From positions 4,960,001 through 5,024,000 of the forward strand of contig NZ_JACHDP010000001.1 of NCBI RefSeq assembly GCF_014201145.1: a stretch of 64,000 nt of DNA, written 5' to 3'. Below the pieces are notes generated by a model. The model saw only the letters and a program-made list of their open reading frames with translations. It did not search any database and was not told the origin of the DNA. Origin of the DNA: Micromonospora parathelypteridis. Its GTDB lineage: Bacteria > Actinomycetota > Actinomycetes > Mycobacteriales > Micromonosporaceae. This document shows, in pieces, positions 19,639 to 27,785 of this stretch. The translations under genes and the position numbers were made by a program. Position 1 is the first letter of the stretch. Each line of letters opens with the position of its first letter.

Positions 19639-20820
19639 ATGACCGTCGATGCCGATCTGACCGTCGAGCCCGCCGCCTGGCGGGACCCGCGCAGGCCGCT
19701 CTGGCCGCTGGCGCTGCTGGTGCCGGCGCTGCCCTTCGTCGGTTTCGCCGTCTGGCGGGCCGGTGGCGGCGCCTGGGCCTGGTGGCTCACCCCGGCCGTC
19801 GTCTTCGGTCTGATCCCGGTGATCGACCTGCTGCTCGGCGACGACCGGCAGAACCCACCCGAGGAGGCCGTGCCCCGACTGTCCGCCGACGGCTACTACC
19901 GCTGGCTGACCTACCTCTACCTACCGGCCCAGTACGCGGCCCTGGTGCTCTGCGGCGCGGTGTGGACTCGCGGCGCACTCTCGCTGGCGGGCGCTGCCGG
20001 CCTGGTCGCCACCGTCGGTGTGGTCAACGGCATCGCCATCAACACCGCCCACGAGCTGGGCCACAAGCGGGAGCGGGTGGAGCGCTGGTTGTCCAAGGTG
20101 GCCCTGGCGCCGACCGGCTACGGGCACTTCTACGTCGAGCACAACCGTGGCCACCACGTGCGGGTCGCCACCCGGGAGGATCCGGCCAGCTCCCGGCTGG
20201 GGGAGAGCTTCTGGGCGTTCTGGCCGCGTACCGTCTTCGGTAGCCTGCGCTCGGCCTGGCGGCTGGAGAGCAGCCGGTTCCGCATCCGCGGCCGGTCACC
20301 CTGGACCCACCGAAACGACGTGCTCAACGCCTGGGCCATGACCCTGCTGCTGTACGCGGCGCTGTCCCTGGCCCTCGGCCCCGGGGTGCTGCCGTTCCTG
20401 CTCCTCCAGGCGGTGGTCGGTTTCTCCCTGCTGGAGGTGGTCAACTACCTGGAGCACTACGGGCTGGCCCGGCAGCGCAACGCCGCCGGCCGCTACGAGA
20501 AGGTCGACCCGCGGCACAGCTGGAACAGCGACCGCACGGTCACCAACGTCTTCCTCTTCCAGCTCCAACGGCACAGCGACCATCACGCCAACCCGCTGCG
20601 CCGCTACCAGACCCTGCGCAGCTTCGACATCTCACCGCGGTTGCCGGCCGGCTACGCCACGATGGTGGTGGTCGCGCTGGTGCCGCCGCTGTGGCGCCGG
20701 GTGATGGACCGTCGGGTGCTGGCCCACTACGGCGGCGACCGGGCGCGGGCCAACGTCCACCGCCGAGGTCAGTCGCCCGGCGCCCAGTCCGGGTCGCGGC
20801 CGAAGGCTGCCAACAGGTGA
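19639..20820 (+). CDS. alkB: Alkane 1-monooxygenase (AlkB)
   Basis: Membrane di-iron hydroxylase oxidising terminal carbons of alkanes (or fatty acids) to alcohols, 393 aa. All histidine boxes are present: HELGHK (about 140), HNRGHH (about 169) and LQRHSDHH (about 313), as well as the NYLEHYG motif. Around six hydrophobic segments. There is no rubredoxin domain at the C-terminus and no rubredoxin or rubredoxin reductase gene nearby, so electrons must come from elsewhere. Its last 52 nt overlap the 3' end of the convergent DinB-like gene. An AT-rich palindrome lies upstream. Confidence 0.94.
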   Translation: MTVDADLTVEPAAWRDPRRPLWPLALLVPALPFVGFAVWRAGGGAWAWWLTPAVVFGLIPVIDLLLGDDRQNPPEEAVPRLSADGYYRWLTYLYLPAQYAALVLCGAVWTRGALSLAGAAGLVATVGVVNGIAINTAHELGHKRERVERWLSKVALAPTGYGHFYVEHNRGHHVRVATREDPASSRLGESFWAFWPRTVFGSLRSAWRLESSRFRIRGRSPWTHRNDVLNAWAMTLLLYAALSLALGPGVLPFLLLQAVVGFSLLEVVNYLEHYGLARQRNAAGRYEKVDPRHSWNSDRTVTNVFLFQLQRHSDHHANPLRRYQTLRSFDISPRLPAGYATMVVVALVPPLWRRVMDRRVLAHYGGDRARANVHRRGQSPGAQSGSRPKAANR

Positions 20821-21350
20821 TCCTGCTCGTCTGCGTCGTCGGGCACCCGCACCCCGCTCCGGACCAGGTTGTTGCGCCGGTAGTTGTCGATCTGGCCGGC
20901 GAACCATCCGGAGGCGGCGCGCACCACGGCCGGATCGAAACGCGGCTGCGCCCCGATCGCCACCGCCACGTCCCAGCCGTGGATGAGATGTTCGGCGAGG
21001 AGTTGCTTGAGGTATTCCGCCGCCGGGGTCTCGCCGCTGGAGAGGTGCACGGTGCGGTCGATGGTGCCGGGATGGGTGGCGGCGATCTCCGCCTGCGCGG
21101 CCGCCTCCCGCGCCATCGAGATCGGGTCGGTGCCGAGTTGGTCGCCGTCGAGCCGGTCGCCGACCTCGTCGATGGTCCGGCCGGCGAGCAGCGGAACGCT
21201 CCACCGGTCCTCACGCACCACGTGGTTGACCAGCGCGCGTACGTCCCACTCCGCGCAGGGTGTCGGGTCGGACCACTGGCCGGGCTCGACCTGGTGCACC
21301 CGGTCGATGAATTCGGCCAGGCTCCGGCGGTACGCCTCCAGCAGATCCAT
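20769..21350 (-). CDS. TIGR03086/DinB-fold metal-binding protein
   Basis: 193-aa four-helix-bundle protein of the mycothiol-dependent maleylpyruvate isomerase/DinB superfamily. Typical start LLEAYRRSLAEFIDRVHQVEPGQWSDPTPCAEWDVRALVNHV gives the first metal His (about residue 42, cut here into family signature and NHVV), and EHLIHGWDVAVA (about 120) gives two more ligand histidines. Members act with mycothiol, the actinobacterial thiol; the exact reaction is unknown. The 3' end overlaps alkB by 52 nt in antisense. Confidence 0.87.
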   Translation of the reverse strand: MDLLEAYRRSLAEFIDRVHQVEPGQWSDPTPCAEWDVRALVNHVVREDRWSVPLLAGRTIDEVGDRLDGDQLGTDPISMAREAAAQAEIAATHPGTIDRTVHLSSGETPAAEYLKQLLAEHLIHGWDVAVAIGAQPRFDPAVVRAASGWFAGQIDNYRRNNLVRSGVRVPDDADEQDHLLAAFGRDPDWAPGD

Positions 21351-21433
21351 GCTGCCGATTGTTCCGGTCCGCGCGGCGGGCCGAGCCGTTTTGCCCGGCC
21401 TGGTGCGCTGAGATCAGCGCCTGGCCGCCCGGC

Positions 21434-22036
21434 TCAGTCCAGATCGGCCAGGTCCAGGCCGAGCTCCCGAGCCGTGACCAGGCGGACCCACTCGCCGAAC
21501 TGTCGGCGGGAGATCACCCGGTCGTGCACGGCGAGCTGCACGGCAAGGCCGTCCATCACCGCGCTGATCCGCCAGGCGGCGCCGTCCGGGTCGGCGCACT
21601 GGAAGGTGCCGTCGGCCACCCCGGCGGAGATCACCGCCGCCAGGTCCTGCCGCCAGCGCAGGTCGAGTCGGCGGGAGACCTTCTCCAATTCCGGGGTACG
21701 CAGCGACTCGGACCAGCCGTCGATCCACATAGACCACGAGGTCGCCCGTCCGGCCGGGGTGTAGAGCTTGAGGATCCGGCGGAGCTTGGTCAGCGGCGGG
21801 GCCGAGGAGCGGGTCACCGCGTCCAGTCGAGCCAGATCCTGCTCGACCGCGTACGCGAAAGCCTGCGCGAGCAACCGTTCCTTGGTGGCGAAGTGGTAGA
21901 AAACCAATGCTTGACTCACCCCGGCGGCCTGCGCCACGTCCGCCGTCCGGGTGTTGGCCAGACCCCGCTCCACGATCACGTCGCAGGCGGTGCGCAGCAG
22001 GGCATCCAGGCGGATCTCGGCCGCACGTCTCGTCAC
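21434..22036 (-). CDS. TetR-family transcription regulator
   Basis: 200-aa regulator. HTH at about residues 10-50 (ALLRTACDVIVERGLANTRTA, then QAAGVSQALVFYHFATKERLL) and a C-terminal domain like TetR_C of the BetI/PfmR type. GTG 22036 was chosen instead of the longer frame because TACGGT lies exactly 7 nt before it, giving a leaderless mRNA; the palindrome ACGGTAACCGT overlaps that box and may be an autoregulatory site. It is 0.6 kb from alkB's 3' end with one gene between, so it is a candidate, but unproven, binder of the palindrome before alkB. Confidence 0.87.
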   Translation of the reverse strand: MTRRAAEIRLDALLRTACDVIVERGLANTRTADVAQAAGVSQALVFYHFATKERLLAQAFAYAVEQDLARLDAVTRSSAPPLTKLRRILKLYTPAGRATSWSMWIDGWSESLRTPELEKVSRRLDLRWRQDLAAVISAGVADGTFQCADPDGAAWRISAVMDGLAVQLAVHDRVISRRQFGEWVRLVTARELGLDLADLD

Positions 22037-22361
22037 GACGGTTACCGTAGCCCATTCGAGTGAACACGAACAGTTACCGCCGCCGTCCGATCCGCGATGC
22101 GACAGTCGGAAGCCGGACAATTCCTGGGGCTATCGTCGGTCGTTCCTTCAAGAGATGTTCGTCGAGGTCCGCCGCGAGTGGTCGGCGCGCGTACAGGTCC
22201 GTCGGCCGGCATCCGGGGCGGCGGTGGTGTTCCTGGCCTGGCGGCGCCGGAATGTGACGGTCGGTGACCCGTCGAGTCATCAGACCAGCCGCCTAGGAAG
22301 CCTGCCGGCGGTGGTCCCGGTCCCGCCCATGGCGGGTGGGACGCGCCGGAACGACCCCGAG
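22037..22361. other. Intergenic stretch before the tRNA cluster
   Basis: No convincing gene. It holds the promoter of the TetR gene at its left edge and a small hairpin near 22322-22336 (CCCGCC-CAT-GGCGGG). The open frames here lack ribosome sites and family resemblance. Confidence 0.5.
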
Positions 22362-22391
22362 TTGGCAGTAGTTCACCGGCTCGGCTAAAGT
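22362..22391 (+). promoter_or_regulatory. Promoter of the tRNA cluster
   Basis: TTGGCA (22362-22367), 18-bp spacer, TAAAGT (22386-22391), 34 nt before the first tRNA. Confidence 0.6.
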
Positions 22392-22424
22392 TCTCATCCG
22401 TCACCCGGGAACGTCCGGGGGCGT

Positions 22425-22497
22425 GCGGACGTAGCGCAGCTGGTAGCGCATCACCTTGCCAAGGTGAGGGTCGCGGGTTCGAATCCCGTCGTCCGCT
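22425..22497 (+). tRNA. tRNA-Gly (GCC)
   Basis: 73 nt. Acceptor GCGGACG pairs with CGTCCGC (22490-22496), discriminator U; anticodon loop TTGCCAA on a TCACC/GGTGA stem; T arm GCGGG-TTCGAAT-CCCGT region intact. No CCA encoded. An identical copy is at 28240-28312. Confidence 0.97.
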
Positions 22498-22531
22498 CGG
22501 AGCTGCCGCCACGCATGACGGGGGCAACCTC

Positions 22532-22602
22532 GGTGGGGTGGCCGAGAGGCGAGGCAACGGCCTGCAAAGCCGTGTACGCGGGTTCAAATCCCGTCCCCAC
22601 CT
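22532..22602 (+). tRNA. tRNA-Cys (GCA)
   Basis: 71 nt. Acceptor GGTGGGG pairs with CCCCACC (22595-22601), discriminator U; anticodon loop CTGCAAA on ACGGC/GCCGT. Present only in this cluster, not in the one at 28.2 kb. Confidence 0.97.
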
Positions 22603-22617
22603 CGGCAACAAAGGCAC

Positions 22618-22692
22618 GGGCGATTGGCGCAGTGGGAGCGCGCTTCCTTGACACGGAAGAGGTCACTGGTTCAAACCCAGTATCGCCCACCA
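22618..22692 (+). tRNA. tRNA-Val (GAC)
   Basis: Mature body 22618-22689 plus encoded CCA (22690-22692). Acceptor GGGCGAT pairs with ATCGCCC; anticodon loop TTGACAC on CTTCC/GGAAG. An identical copy is at 28339-28413. Confidence 0.97.
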
Positions 22693-22709
22693 GTTGGATG
22701 AGCACGTCA

Positions 22710-22747
22710 AACGGCTCGTTACCGGAAGTTTCCGGTAACGAGCCGTT
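22710..22747. terminator. Terminator of the first tRNA cluster
   Basis: Perfect 18-bp stem, 22710-22727 with 22730-22747, 2-nt loop; begins AACGGCTCGTTACC. A shorter relative follows the second cluster. Confidence 0.8.
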
Positions 22748-22794
22748 CTGGTTGGTCGTGCGGATCAAGCCGGCAGGCTCACCTGGGCGGCGTG

Positions 22795-23634
22795 TCAGGA
22801 CACCGCGGTCGAGCGGCTCAGCCCTTCCCAGGCATCAAGGTCGGCCAGACGTGACTCGAGCTCGGCGCGGAGCCCGTCGACCGCGTCGCCACCCAGCGCG
22901 AGCCGAAGGGGCGGATTGTCGCTGTCGACCGCGGTGACAATGGCAGCGGCGGCCTTGGCGGGGTCGCCTTCCTCGGAGCCCTGCATCGCATTGACGTAGG
23001 CGCGGAAAGCCCCGGCGGTGCCACTGTAGGCGTCGATGACCGTCGCCTCGCTCTTGCTGCTGTTGATCCGCGTGCGGAATGCTCCCGGTTCCACCATCAC
23101 GACGCGCACACCGAATGGGGCAACTTCTCCCGCCAGGGTCTGGGACAGGCCTTCGAGAGCGAACTTTCCGGCATGGTAGGCCCCGAAGGCATGGAAGCTC
23201 GTTTGTCCACCCATCGAGCTCATCTGCACGATGGTTCCGCTACCCCGCTCGCGCATACTTGGCAGTACGGCCTTCGTTGTCTGGGCGGCGCCGAAGAACA
23301 GGACCTCCATCTGCTCACGCAGTTGCTCCGTGGTGAGTTCCTCGACGGCGCCCATCATGAGGAATCCGGCGTTGTTGACGAGGACGTCGATCCGGCCGAA
23401 TAGTGCCATCGTCGCCTCTACCGCAGCCTGGACGGAATTGGGATCGGTGACGTCCAGAGCGTAGGTGCTGACCTGCCCCTTGCCGAGATCGGCGAGGTCC
23501 TGCAGAACTTCGGGACGGCGCGCTGTCGCCATCACCCGGTCACCCGCGGCCACTGCGGCGAGCACAATCTCACGGCCGAAACCGCTTGAGCACCCCGTGA
23601 TTAGCCACACGCGGTCCTGGGTCTGACCTGTCAT
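22795..23634 (-). CDS. Short-chain dehydrogenase/reductase
   Basis: NAD(P)-dependent classical SDR of 279 aa. Cofactor motif TGCSSGFGRE (about 14-23), VNNAGF, catalytic Ser in VQMSSMGG, and Y-x3-K in YHAGKFALEG. ATG 23634 has AGGAG at a good distance; the longer open frame has no ribosome site. The sequence resembles the actinobacterial 'oxidoreductase' SDRs often paired with a SnoaL-like protein and a regulator, as here. A 27-bp operator-like palindrome covers its presumed transcription start. Confidence 0.92.
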   Translation of the reverse strand: MTGQTQDRVWLITGCSSGFGREIVLAAVAAGDRVMATARRPEVLQDLADLGKGQVSTYALDVTDPNSVQAAVEATMALFGRIDVLVNNAGFLMMGAVEELTTEQLREQMEVLFFGAAQTTKAVLPSMRERGSGTIVQMSSMGGQTSFHAFGAYHAGKFALEGLSQTLAGEVAPFGVRVVMVEPGAFRTRINSSKSEATVIDAYSGTAGAFRAYVNAMQGSEEGDPAKAAAAIVTAVDSDNPPLRLALGGDAVDGLRAELESRLADLDAWEGLSRSTAVS

Positions 23635-24000
23635 GTCTTGCTCCTGATAGGTGTCGGTTCTCGGTAACTGTTTGCGAGAACCATTCTTATTGCAGGCGCA
23701 CGGCACGGTCCAACACATGTTTCCTGAGGCAGTGACAGTCTGCCCCTGTGGCGCACTCGGCGAGGTCGGTCAACCCGCCGCCCCACGGGGTTTTACACGC
23801 TAACCTCACCCTGACGCCGCGTTGTGCGAGATGCCAGCTTCATGGCAGTCGGCAGCGGGTACAGGATCAGACTGTGGTCGGCACAGGAAAAAGGTGTTGG
23901 ACGCGGCGAACCCCGCTGCGGAGGATTGGTCTCGTCAACCACTTGACGGTTCGGCTCGCCGGGCCGATCGAGGACCCTCGGATGCCCCAAAGGAATAATC
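23635..24000. other. Divergent intergenic region between SDR and SnoaL-like genes
   Basis: 366 bp without a credible gene. It contains the SDR operator (23656-23682), a TAAGAAT -10-like box for the SDR read on minus (near 23692-23686), a CGTCAA-CCAC-TTGACG palindrome at 23933-23948 upstream of the SnoaL-like gene, and the Shine-Dalgarno AAAGGA before 24001. Base composition is lower in G+C than the neighbours. Confidence 0.5.
23656..23682. promoter_or_regulatory. Palindromic operator of the SDR gene
   Basis: GGTTCTCG (23656-23663) and CGAGAACC (23675-23682), perfect 8-bp arms, 11-nt spacer. It lies 22-48 bp before the SDR start, over the predicted transcription start, so a repressor site is likely. 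Confidence 0.55.
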
Positions 24001-24468
24001 ATGTCTTCAGACGTTTCTCTTCAGCAGTTCGCCGACCGCTCCGCCCTGCGCGATCTGGTCGATGCCTATGCCCGTCGCGCAGACGTAAGGGATTTCGGGG
24101 GGCAGGCGGCGCTGTACGCAGAGAATGGTCGGGTCGCCGTCTACACCGGCGACCCCAGCACAAATGAACCCGTCCAGGTGCTGACCGGCCGGGACGAAAT
24201 CGGGTCCGGCGTCACGGCGACGTTGAAGGACTTCGAGCAGACCTTCCACTTCAACGGCCAGAGCACGGTGTTGACGTTGAGCGGTGACCAGGCGACGGGC
24301 GAGACCTACTGCATTGCCCACATGGTGACCAACGCCGCCGGTGCACGAACCCTGACGGCAATGACCATTCGCTACCGCGACACGTTCACACGTGTCGACG
24401 GAACGTGGCTGTTCGCCGAACGGCAGCTCATCATGGGTTTCACCGAGCAGCGCCCGCTGGCGGCCTGA
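24001..24468 (+). CDS. SnoaL-like (NTF2-fold) protein
   Basis: 155-aa protein of the SnoaL_4/NTF2 superfamily: LQQFADRSALRDLVDAYARRADVRDF is the family N-terminus, with conserved YxxxxD and RxY positions and the C-terminal GTWLFAERQLI strand. Members include hydratases, ketosteroid isomerase relatives and small-molecule binding proteins; the catalytic residues are too variable to name a reaction. AAAGGA precedes the ATG by about 8 nt. Codon use (TCT, CTT, TCA early) is less GC-biased than nearby genes, consistent with more recent arrival together with the SDR. Confidence 0.85.
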   Translation: MSSDVSLQQFADRSALRDLVDAYARRADVRDFGGQAALYAENGRVAVYTGDPSTNEPVQVLTGRDEIGSGVTATLKDFEQTFHFNGQSTVLTLSGDQATGETYCIAHMVTNAAGARTLTAMTIRYRDTFTRVDGTWLFAERQLIMGFTEQRPLAA

Positions 24469-24495
24469 ACCCTCCGCGAGAGCCGGGGCGAGGCT

Positions 24496-25005
24496 TCACG
24501 CCAGGGCGAGCCGGTAACCAACCCCGCGTACGGTCTGCACGCGCAGGGTGTCGTCGGCAGCGCGCAGTTTGCGGCGTAACCGCTTCATCGCCGAGTGCAG
24601 GACCGATGTGTCGCCGAGGTACGCACTGCCCCAGACCGACTCGAAGAGCCTCTCGTACGTCCAGACTCCGACCGGTGCGGTGGCGAGTTGGGTGAGCAGG
24701 TCGCGCTCGAGTCGGGTCAGGGTCAGCGGTTGTCCGCGCCACGTCGCCAGGTGATGAAGCGGATCGATCACAAGGTCACGCAGACTGATCCGACCGGAGG
24801 CGGCGGCCGGAGCGGAGGCGGGGCTGGTCTCGGGGCTGAGCACCGGGGCCGGCCCGCCGGTCAGGGGTGGACCGATCATCGCCTGAAGTTCCGCCAGGTC
24901 GGTGCAGATCACCAGGGTGCCGAGCCCGTCAAGGCGCCGGACCATCCGCTCGCGAACCGACACGTCAGCGGTTACGCAGAACACGAGGGACCTGTCTTCG
25001 ACCAC
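24496..25005 (-). CDS. Winged-helix (OmpR/PhoB-type) regulator with degenerate N-terminal domain
   Basis: 169-aa DNA-binding protein. The C-terminal half (about 75-168) is a Trans_reg_C winged helix: LRDLVIDPLHHLATWRGQPL, LTRLERDLLTQLA, VWGSAYLGDTSVLHSAMKRLRRKL and VRGVGYRLAL. The N-terminal part is only about 50 residues (FCVTADVSVRERMVRRL...) and lacks the phospho-acceptor aspartate of a receiver, and is followed by a Pro/Ala linker. No kinase gene is adjacent. It therefore probably acts without phosphorylation. It lies convergent to the SnoaL-like gene. Confidence 0.82.
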   Translation of the reverse strand: MVEDRSLVFCVTADVSVRERMVRRLDGLGTLVICTDLAELQAMIGPPLTGGPAPVLSPETSPASAPAAASGRISLRDLVIDPLHHLATWRGQPLTLTRLERDLLTQLATAPVGVWTYERLFESVWGSAYLGDTSVLHSAMKRLRRKLRAADDTLRVQTVRGVGYRLALA

Positions 25006-25105
25006 TGTTTTACCTCCCCAGGCACATCACCACGGGAAAGACAACGCTGTCTGACCCCCGTAGTCAAGGCTTCCTCAAGCGGCCTTTGCCTTGCCGGGTG
25101 GCGGC

Positions 25106-25840
25106 TCAGAAGGTGAGCAGTCGGAACTCGCCCACCGGCCGGAAGCCGAGGTTGCGGTAGACCGACTCACCGATGGGCGACGAGGTGAGGGCGGCCGTAC
25201 GGGCGCCCCGCTCGGCGGCGAGTCTCAGCGCGGCGCTGGTCATGGCCGCGCCGATGCCCCTTCGCCGCTGCTCGGGCTGCGTGCCCACGAAGTAGAGCGT
25301 GACCAGGCCCTGGCGGAGCCAGGCGACGGTCGTTCCGACGATCCCGCCGTCGTCGAGGCGACCGGCCAGCCGGATCACGGTGCCGTCGCCGGCGAACGCC
25401 TTCTCCCGTTCGATCGTCGCCGCCACGCCCTCCGCCGGTATTCCGGATACCCGGGCGTAGGCCGGGACGAACGTGTCGAGGTCGGTGGTTTCGGTGATGT
25501 CCAGGCCGGCTGGTGCCGGGACGGCGGCTGCCTCCCCGATCGCCACGGTCATGATCGGCAGGCGGGCGACCTCGGCGGCGCCGAGCTCGGCCAGGCCGTC
25601 CGCCGTGCCCGGGTCGCTGTCCGGGCCAACCCACCAGACCCGGGGTACGCCGTGGAGTCGCTGCCGGGCCTCGGCGAGCGCGTCCTGCGGTGCGCGTCCC
25701 GCCACGCGCAGCACGCCGTTGAGGGTCGCGTGCGGCACGTCGCTGCGGTAGGTCGGGAGGTCCGGGTCCCCGGCCACGCCGATGTTCCAACCGAGCAGAT
25801 ACGCCCGGTGCGCGGCCAGCACCGTGTCGAGAGACTCCAT
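25106..25840 (-). CDS. GNAT acetyltransferase
   Basis: 244 aa. The C-terminal half (about 115-244) is a GNAT domain with acetyl-CoA loop EQRRRGIGAAM and the terminal SPIGESVYRNLGFRPVGE motif; the N-terminal 110 residues are a diverged half without the loop, a common arrangement in actinobacterial two-half GNATs. The N-terminus MESLDTVLAAHRAYLLGW resembles this subgroup. The substrate is unknown. It stands alone between the winged-helix gene and the ArsR-like gene, both on the same strand, with gaps near 70-100 bp. Confidence 0.85.
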   Translation of the reverse strand: MESLDTVLAAHRAYLLGWNIGVAGDPDLPTYRSDVPHATLNGVLRVAGRAPQDALAEARQRLHGVPRVWWVGPDSDPGTADGLAELGAAEVARLPIMTVAIGEAAAVPAPAGLDITETTDLDTFVPAYARVSGIPAEGVAATIEREKAFAGDGTVIRLAGRLDDGGIVGTTVAWLRQGLVTLYFVGTQPEQRRRGIGAAMTSAALRLAAERGARTAALTSSPIGESVYRNLGFRPVGEFRLLTF

Positions 25841-25908
25841 GGTTCCTGATCGTAACTCGGGGCATTGGACCCGATTGACCTGCGGAAATGCGATCGGTGA
25901 TCGACGGC

Positions 25909-26889
25909 CTACCCGGTCGCGGAGAGCAGCGCCTCGGCGAGGTCGGTGCGGGCGCTGAGCAGCGCCCGGCCGCGCCGGTGCGTCACCACCAGACCGGCCG
26001 CGCGCAACGCGGTGAGGTGTTGGGAGACCCCGGCGGGCGACATCTCGCTACGACGGGCCAACTCGGTGGTGCTGACCGGTGAGGTCAGCTCGGTGAGCAG
26101 CCGTGCCCTCCCGCGACCGAGCACGGCGGCCAGCGCTTCCGGGACGCCGGTCGAGCGCTCCCAGAGTGTGCCGAGCCCACGGGCGGGATAGGCGAGCTGC
26201 GGCGCGTCCCCGGCGGACACGCTCAGCACCGACGGCCAGACGAAGACCGACGGGATCAGCACCAGGCCCGGGCCGTCCGTGACGTCCGGAGCCAGGCAGT
26301 GCCGCTGCGCGACGAGCAGGGTGTCGGCCTCCCACCGGACCTGCCGGTGCAGGTCGTTGAGGAGCGCCGCCGCGCCTTCCTCGGCCAACAGTCGGGTGCG
26401 AGCGGTGACGTCCGCGTCGAGCAGCAGCCGCAGCCGTGGCCAGTCCGGGGCCAGGGCGATCCGCCAGTACGCCTCGATCTCCTCGGTCAGCCGCTGTAGG
26501 CCGGCCGGCGGGTCGGCGTACAGGGCGGCGAGCGCCGGAGTGCGTTCCCCCGGGTAGAGATCCAGGTGCGCGCGGACCGTGTCGCCCGGGGTGGCCCGCA
26601 GGGCGGCCAGTTCGGCGGCGAGGTCTGGGATGAGGCCGGTGGGAGGCGGGGTGAGGAAGTCGGCCAGGTAGCCGGGCGGGGCCGGCACCAGTTGCCAGAG
26701 CAGCCCTCCGTTCGGGCCGGCCAACCCTGCCTCGACCAGCGGTGGACGGACCCGGCGTACCCAGGGCAGGTGCACCGCGTGGTCCCCGGGGTCGCGCAGC
26801 ACCCGGATGCTCGCGACGGCCTCCCACAGGCAGGAGACGGCGAACCGGATGCGGGCGACGGCACCCGCCGACAGGCTGATGGCGACCAC
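25909..26889 (-). CDS. ArsR-family regulator with DUF5937 N-terminal domain
   Basis: 326-aa regulator. The C-terminal 75 residues form an ArsR winged HTH (LLTELTSPVSTTELARRSEMSPAGVSQHLTALRAAGLV, given here in family order with VTHRRGRALL wing), while the first 240 residues match the DUF5937-type sensor domain found in actinobacterial ArsR-like proteins. The open frame reaches 27300; GTG 26889 was taken because it starts the family N-terminus and a TAATGT box lies at 26926-26921. Divergent from the PEP-mutase family gene and likely its regulator. Confidence 0.8.
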   Translation of the reverse strand: MVAISLSAGAVARIRFAVSCLWEAVASIRVLRDPGDHAVHLPWVRRVRPPLVEAGLAGPNGGLLWQLVPAPPGYLADFLTPPPTGLIPDLAAELAALRATPGDTVRAHLDLYPGERTPALAALYADPPAGLQRLTEEIEAYWRIALAPDWPRLRLLLDADVTARTRLLAEEGAAALLNDLHRQVRWEADTLLVAQRHCLAPDVTDGPGLVLIPSVFVWPSVLSVSAGDAPQLAYPARGLGTLWERSTGVPEALAAVLGRGRARLLTELTSPVSTTELARRSEMSPAGVSQHLTALRAAGLVVTHRRGRALLSARTDLAEALLSATG

Positions 26890-26904
26890 GGCACCCCCGG
26901 TGGA

Positions 26905-26920
26905 TTCAGCTGGGACTGAA
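26905..26920. promoter_or_regulatory. Candidate ArsR-type operator
   Basis: TTCAG-N6-CTGAA inverted repeat between the divergent ArsR-like and PEP-mutase genes, directly downstream of the regulator's TAATGT box. Confidence 0.45.
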
Positions 26921-26959
26921 ACATTACCGCCGAGGTCGGGGGCGTCCGAGACTTGCCGG

Positions 26960-27775
26960 GTGAGCGAACAACACACCCGAGCCGAACTGTTCCGATCCCT
27001 GCACACCCCTGGGTCGCCGCTGGTCCTGGTCAACGCCTGGGACGCCGCGAGCGCCCGCATCGTGGCGGACGCCGGCAGCCGCGCGGTGGCCACCACCAGC
27101 GCCGGCGTCGCCTGGAGCCTGGGGGTATCCGACGGCGACGTCCTCGGCCGCGACGCGGCCGTCGACCTGGTCGGCCGGGTCGCCGCCTCGGTGTCGCTGC
27201 CGGTCACCGCGGACATCGAGTCCGGGTACGGTGCGACCACGGCCGAGGTGGGCGCGACCATCCGCGCGGTGATCGACGCCGGCGCCGTCGGCGTGAACAT
27301 CGAGGACGCCCGACGTGATGCCGGCCCGTCGTTGCGCGACGTGGCCGACCAGTGTGGCCGGATTGGCGCCGTGCGGACTGCGGCCGACGAGGCCGGGCTG
27401 CCGCTCTACGTCAACGCTCGGATCGACACGTTCCTCAGCGGTTCCGGGGGCGTCGACGAGACCGTGGCCCGAGCCGTCGCCTATCTCGCGGCCGGCGCGG
27501 ATGGCATCTTCGTGCCCGGGGTGGTCGACCCGGCCACCATCCGCGCGCTGGTGCGGGCGGTACCGGCGCCGCTGAACGTGCTTGCCGGTCCGGGCGCGCC
27601 AGCGGTGGAGGAGTTGGCCCGGCTGGGGGTGGCCCGGGTGAGCCTCGGCTCGTCGGTCGCGGAGGCCGCGTACGCGGTCGCTCGCCGGGCGGCGGAAGAG
27701 GCGCTCCGCGTGGGCACGTACGGCGCGCTGGCGGACGCCCTCGACTACGGCACGCTCAACGCGCTGATGCGTTGA
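26960..27775 (+). CDS. Isocitrate lyase/PEP mutase family enzyme
   Basis: 271-aa TIM-barrel enzyme. LVNAWDAASARIVADAG, TADIESGYG (metal-binding Asp/Glu) and GVNIEDARRD place it in the ICL/PEPM superfamily; the isocitrate-lyase KKCGH loop is absent, so it belongs to the PEP mutase/carboxyvinyl-lyase side, whose members cleave or form C-C or C-P bonds of 2-oxo acids. The GTG start 26960 begins the family N-terminus (EQHTRAELFRSLH). No phosphonate genes are near. Divergent ArsR-like gene shares its promoter region. Confidence 0.88.
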   Translation: MSEQHTRAELFRSLHTPGSPLVLVNAWDAASARIVADAGSRAVATTSAGVAWSLGVSDGDVLGRDAAVDLVGRVAASVSLPVTADIESGYGATTAEVGATIRAVIDAGAVGVNIEDARRDAGPSLRDVADQCGRIGAVRTAADEAGLPLYVNARIDTFLSGSGGVDETVARAVAYLAAGADGIFVPGVVDPATIRALVRAVPAPLNVLAGPGAPAVEELARLGVARVSLGSSVAEAAYAVARRAAEEALRVGTYGALADALDYGTLNALMR

Positions 27776-27785
27776 GCGGTGCCGA

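Noticed and set aside
22425-22747. tRNA cluster as an integrative-element attachment site
   Set aside because: No integrase gene or partial tRNA repeat nearby; the second cluster carries full tRNA genes, so duplication is simpler.
25909-27300. Long form (463 codons) of the ArsR-like protein
   Set aside because: The extension overlaps the divergent promoter and the start of the PEP-mutase-family gene in antisense; its sequence is Ser/Thr/Arg-rich shadow-like.
26960-27775. Isocitrate lyase
   Set aside because: The KKCGH catalytic loop is missing and the protein is much shorter than isocitrate lyases.
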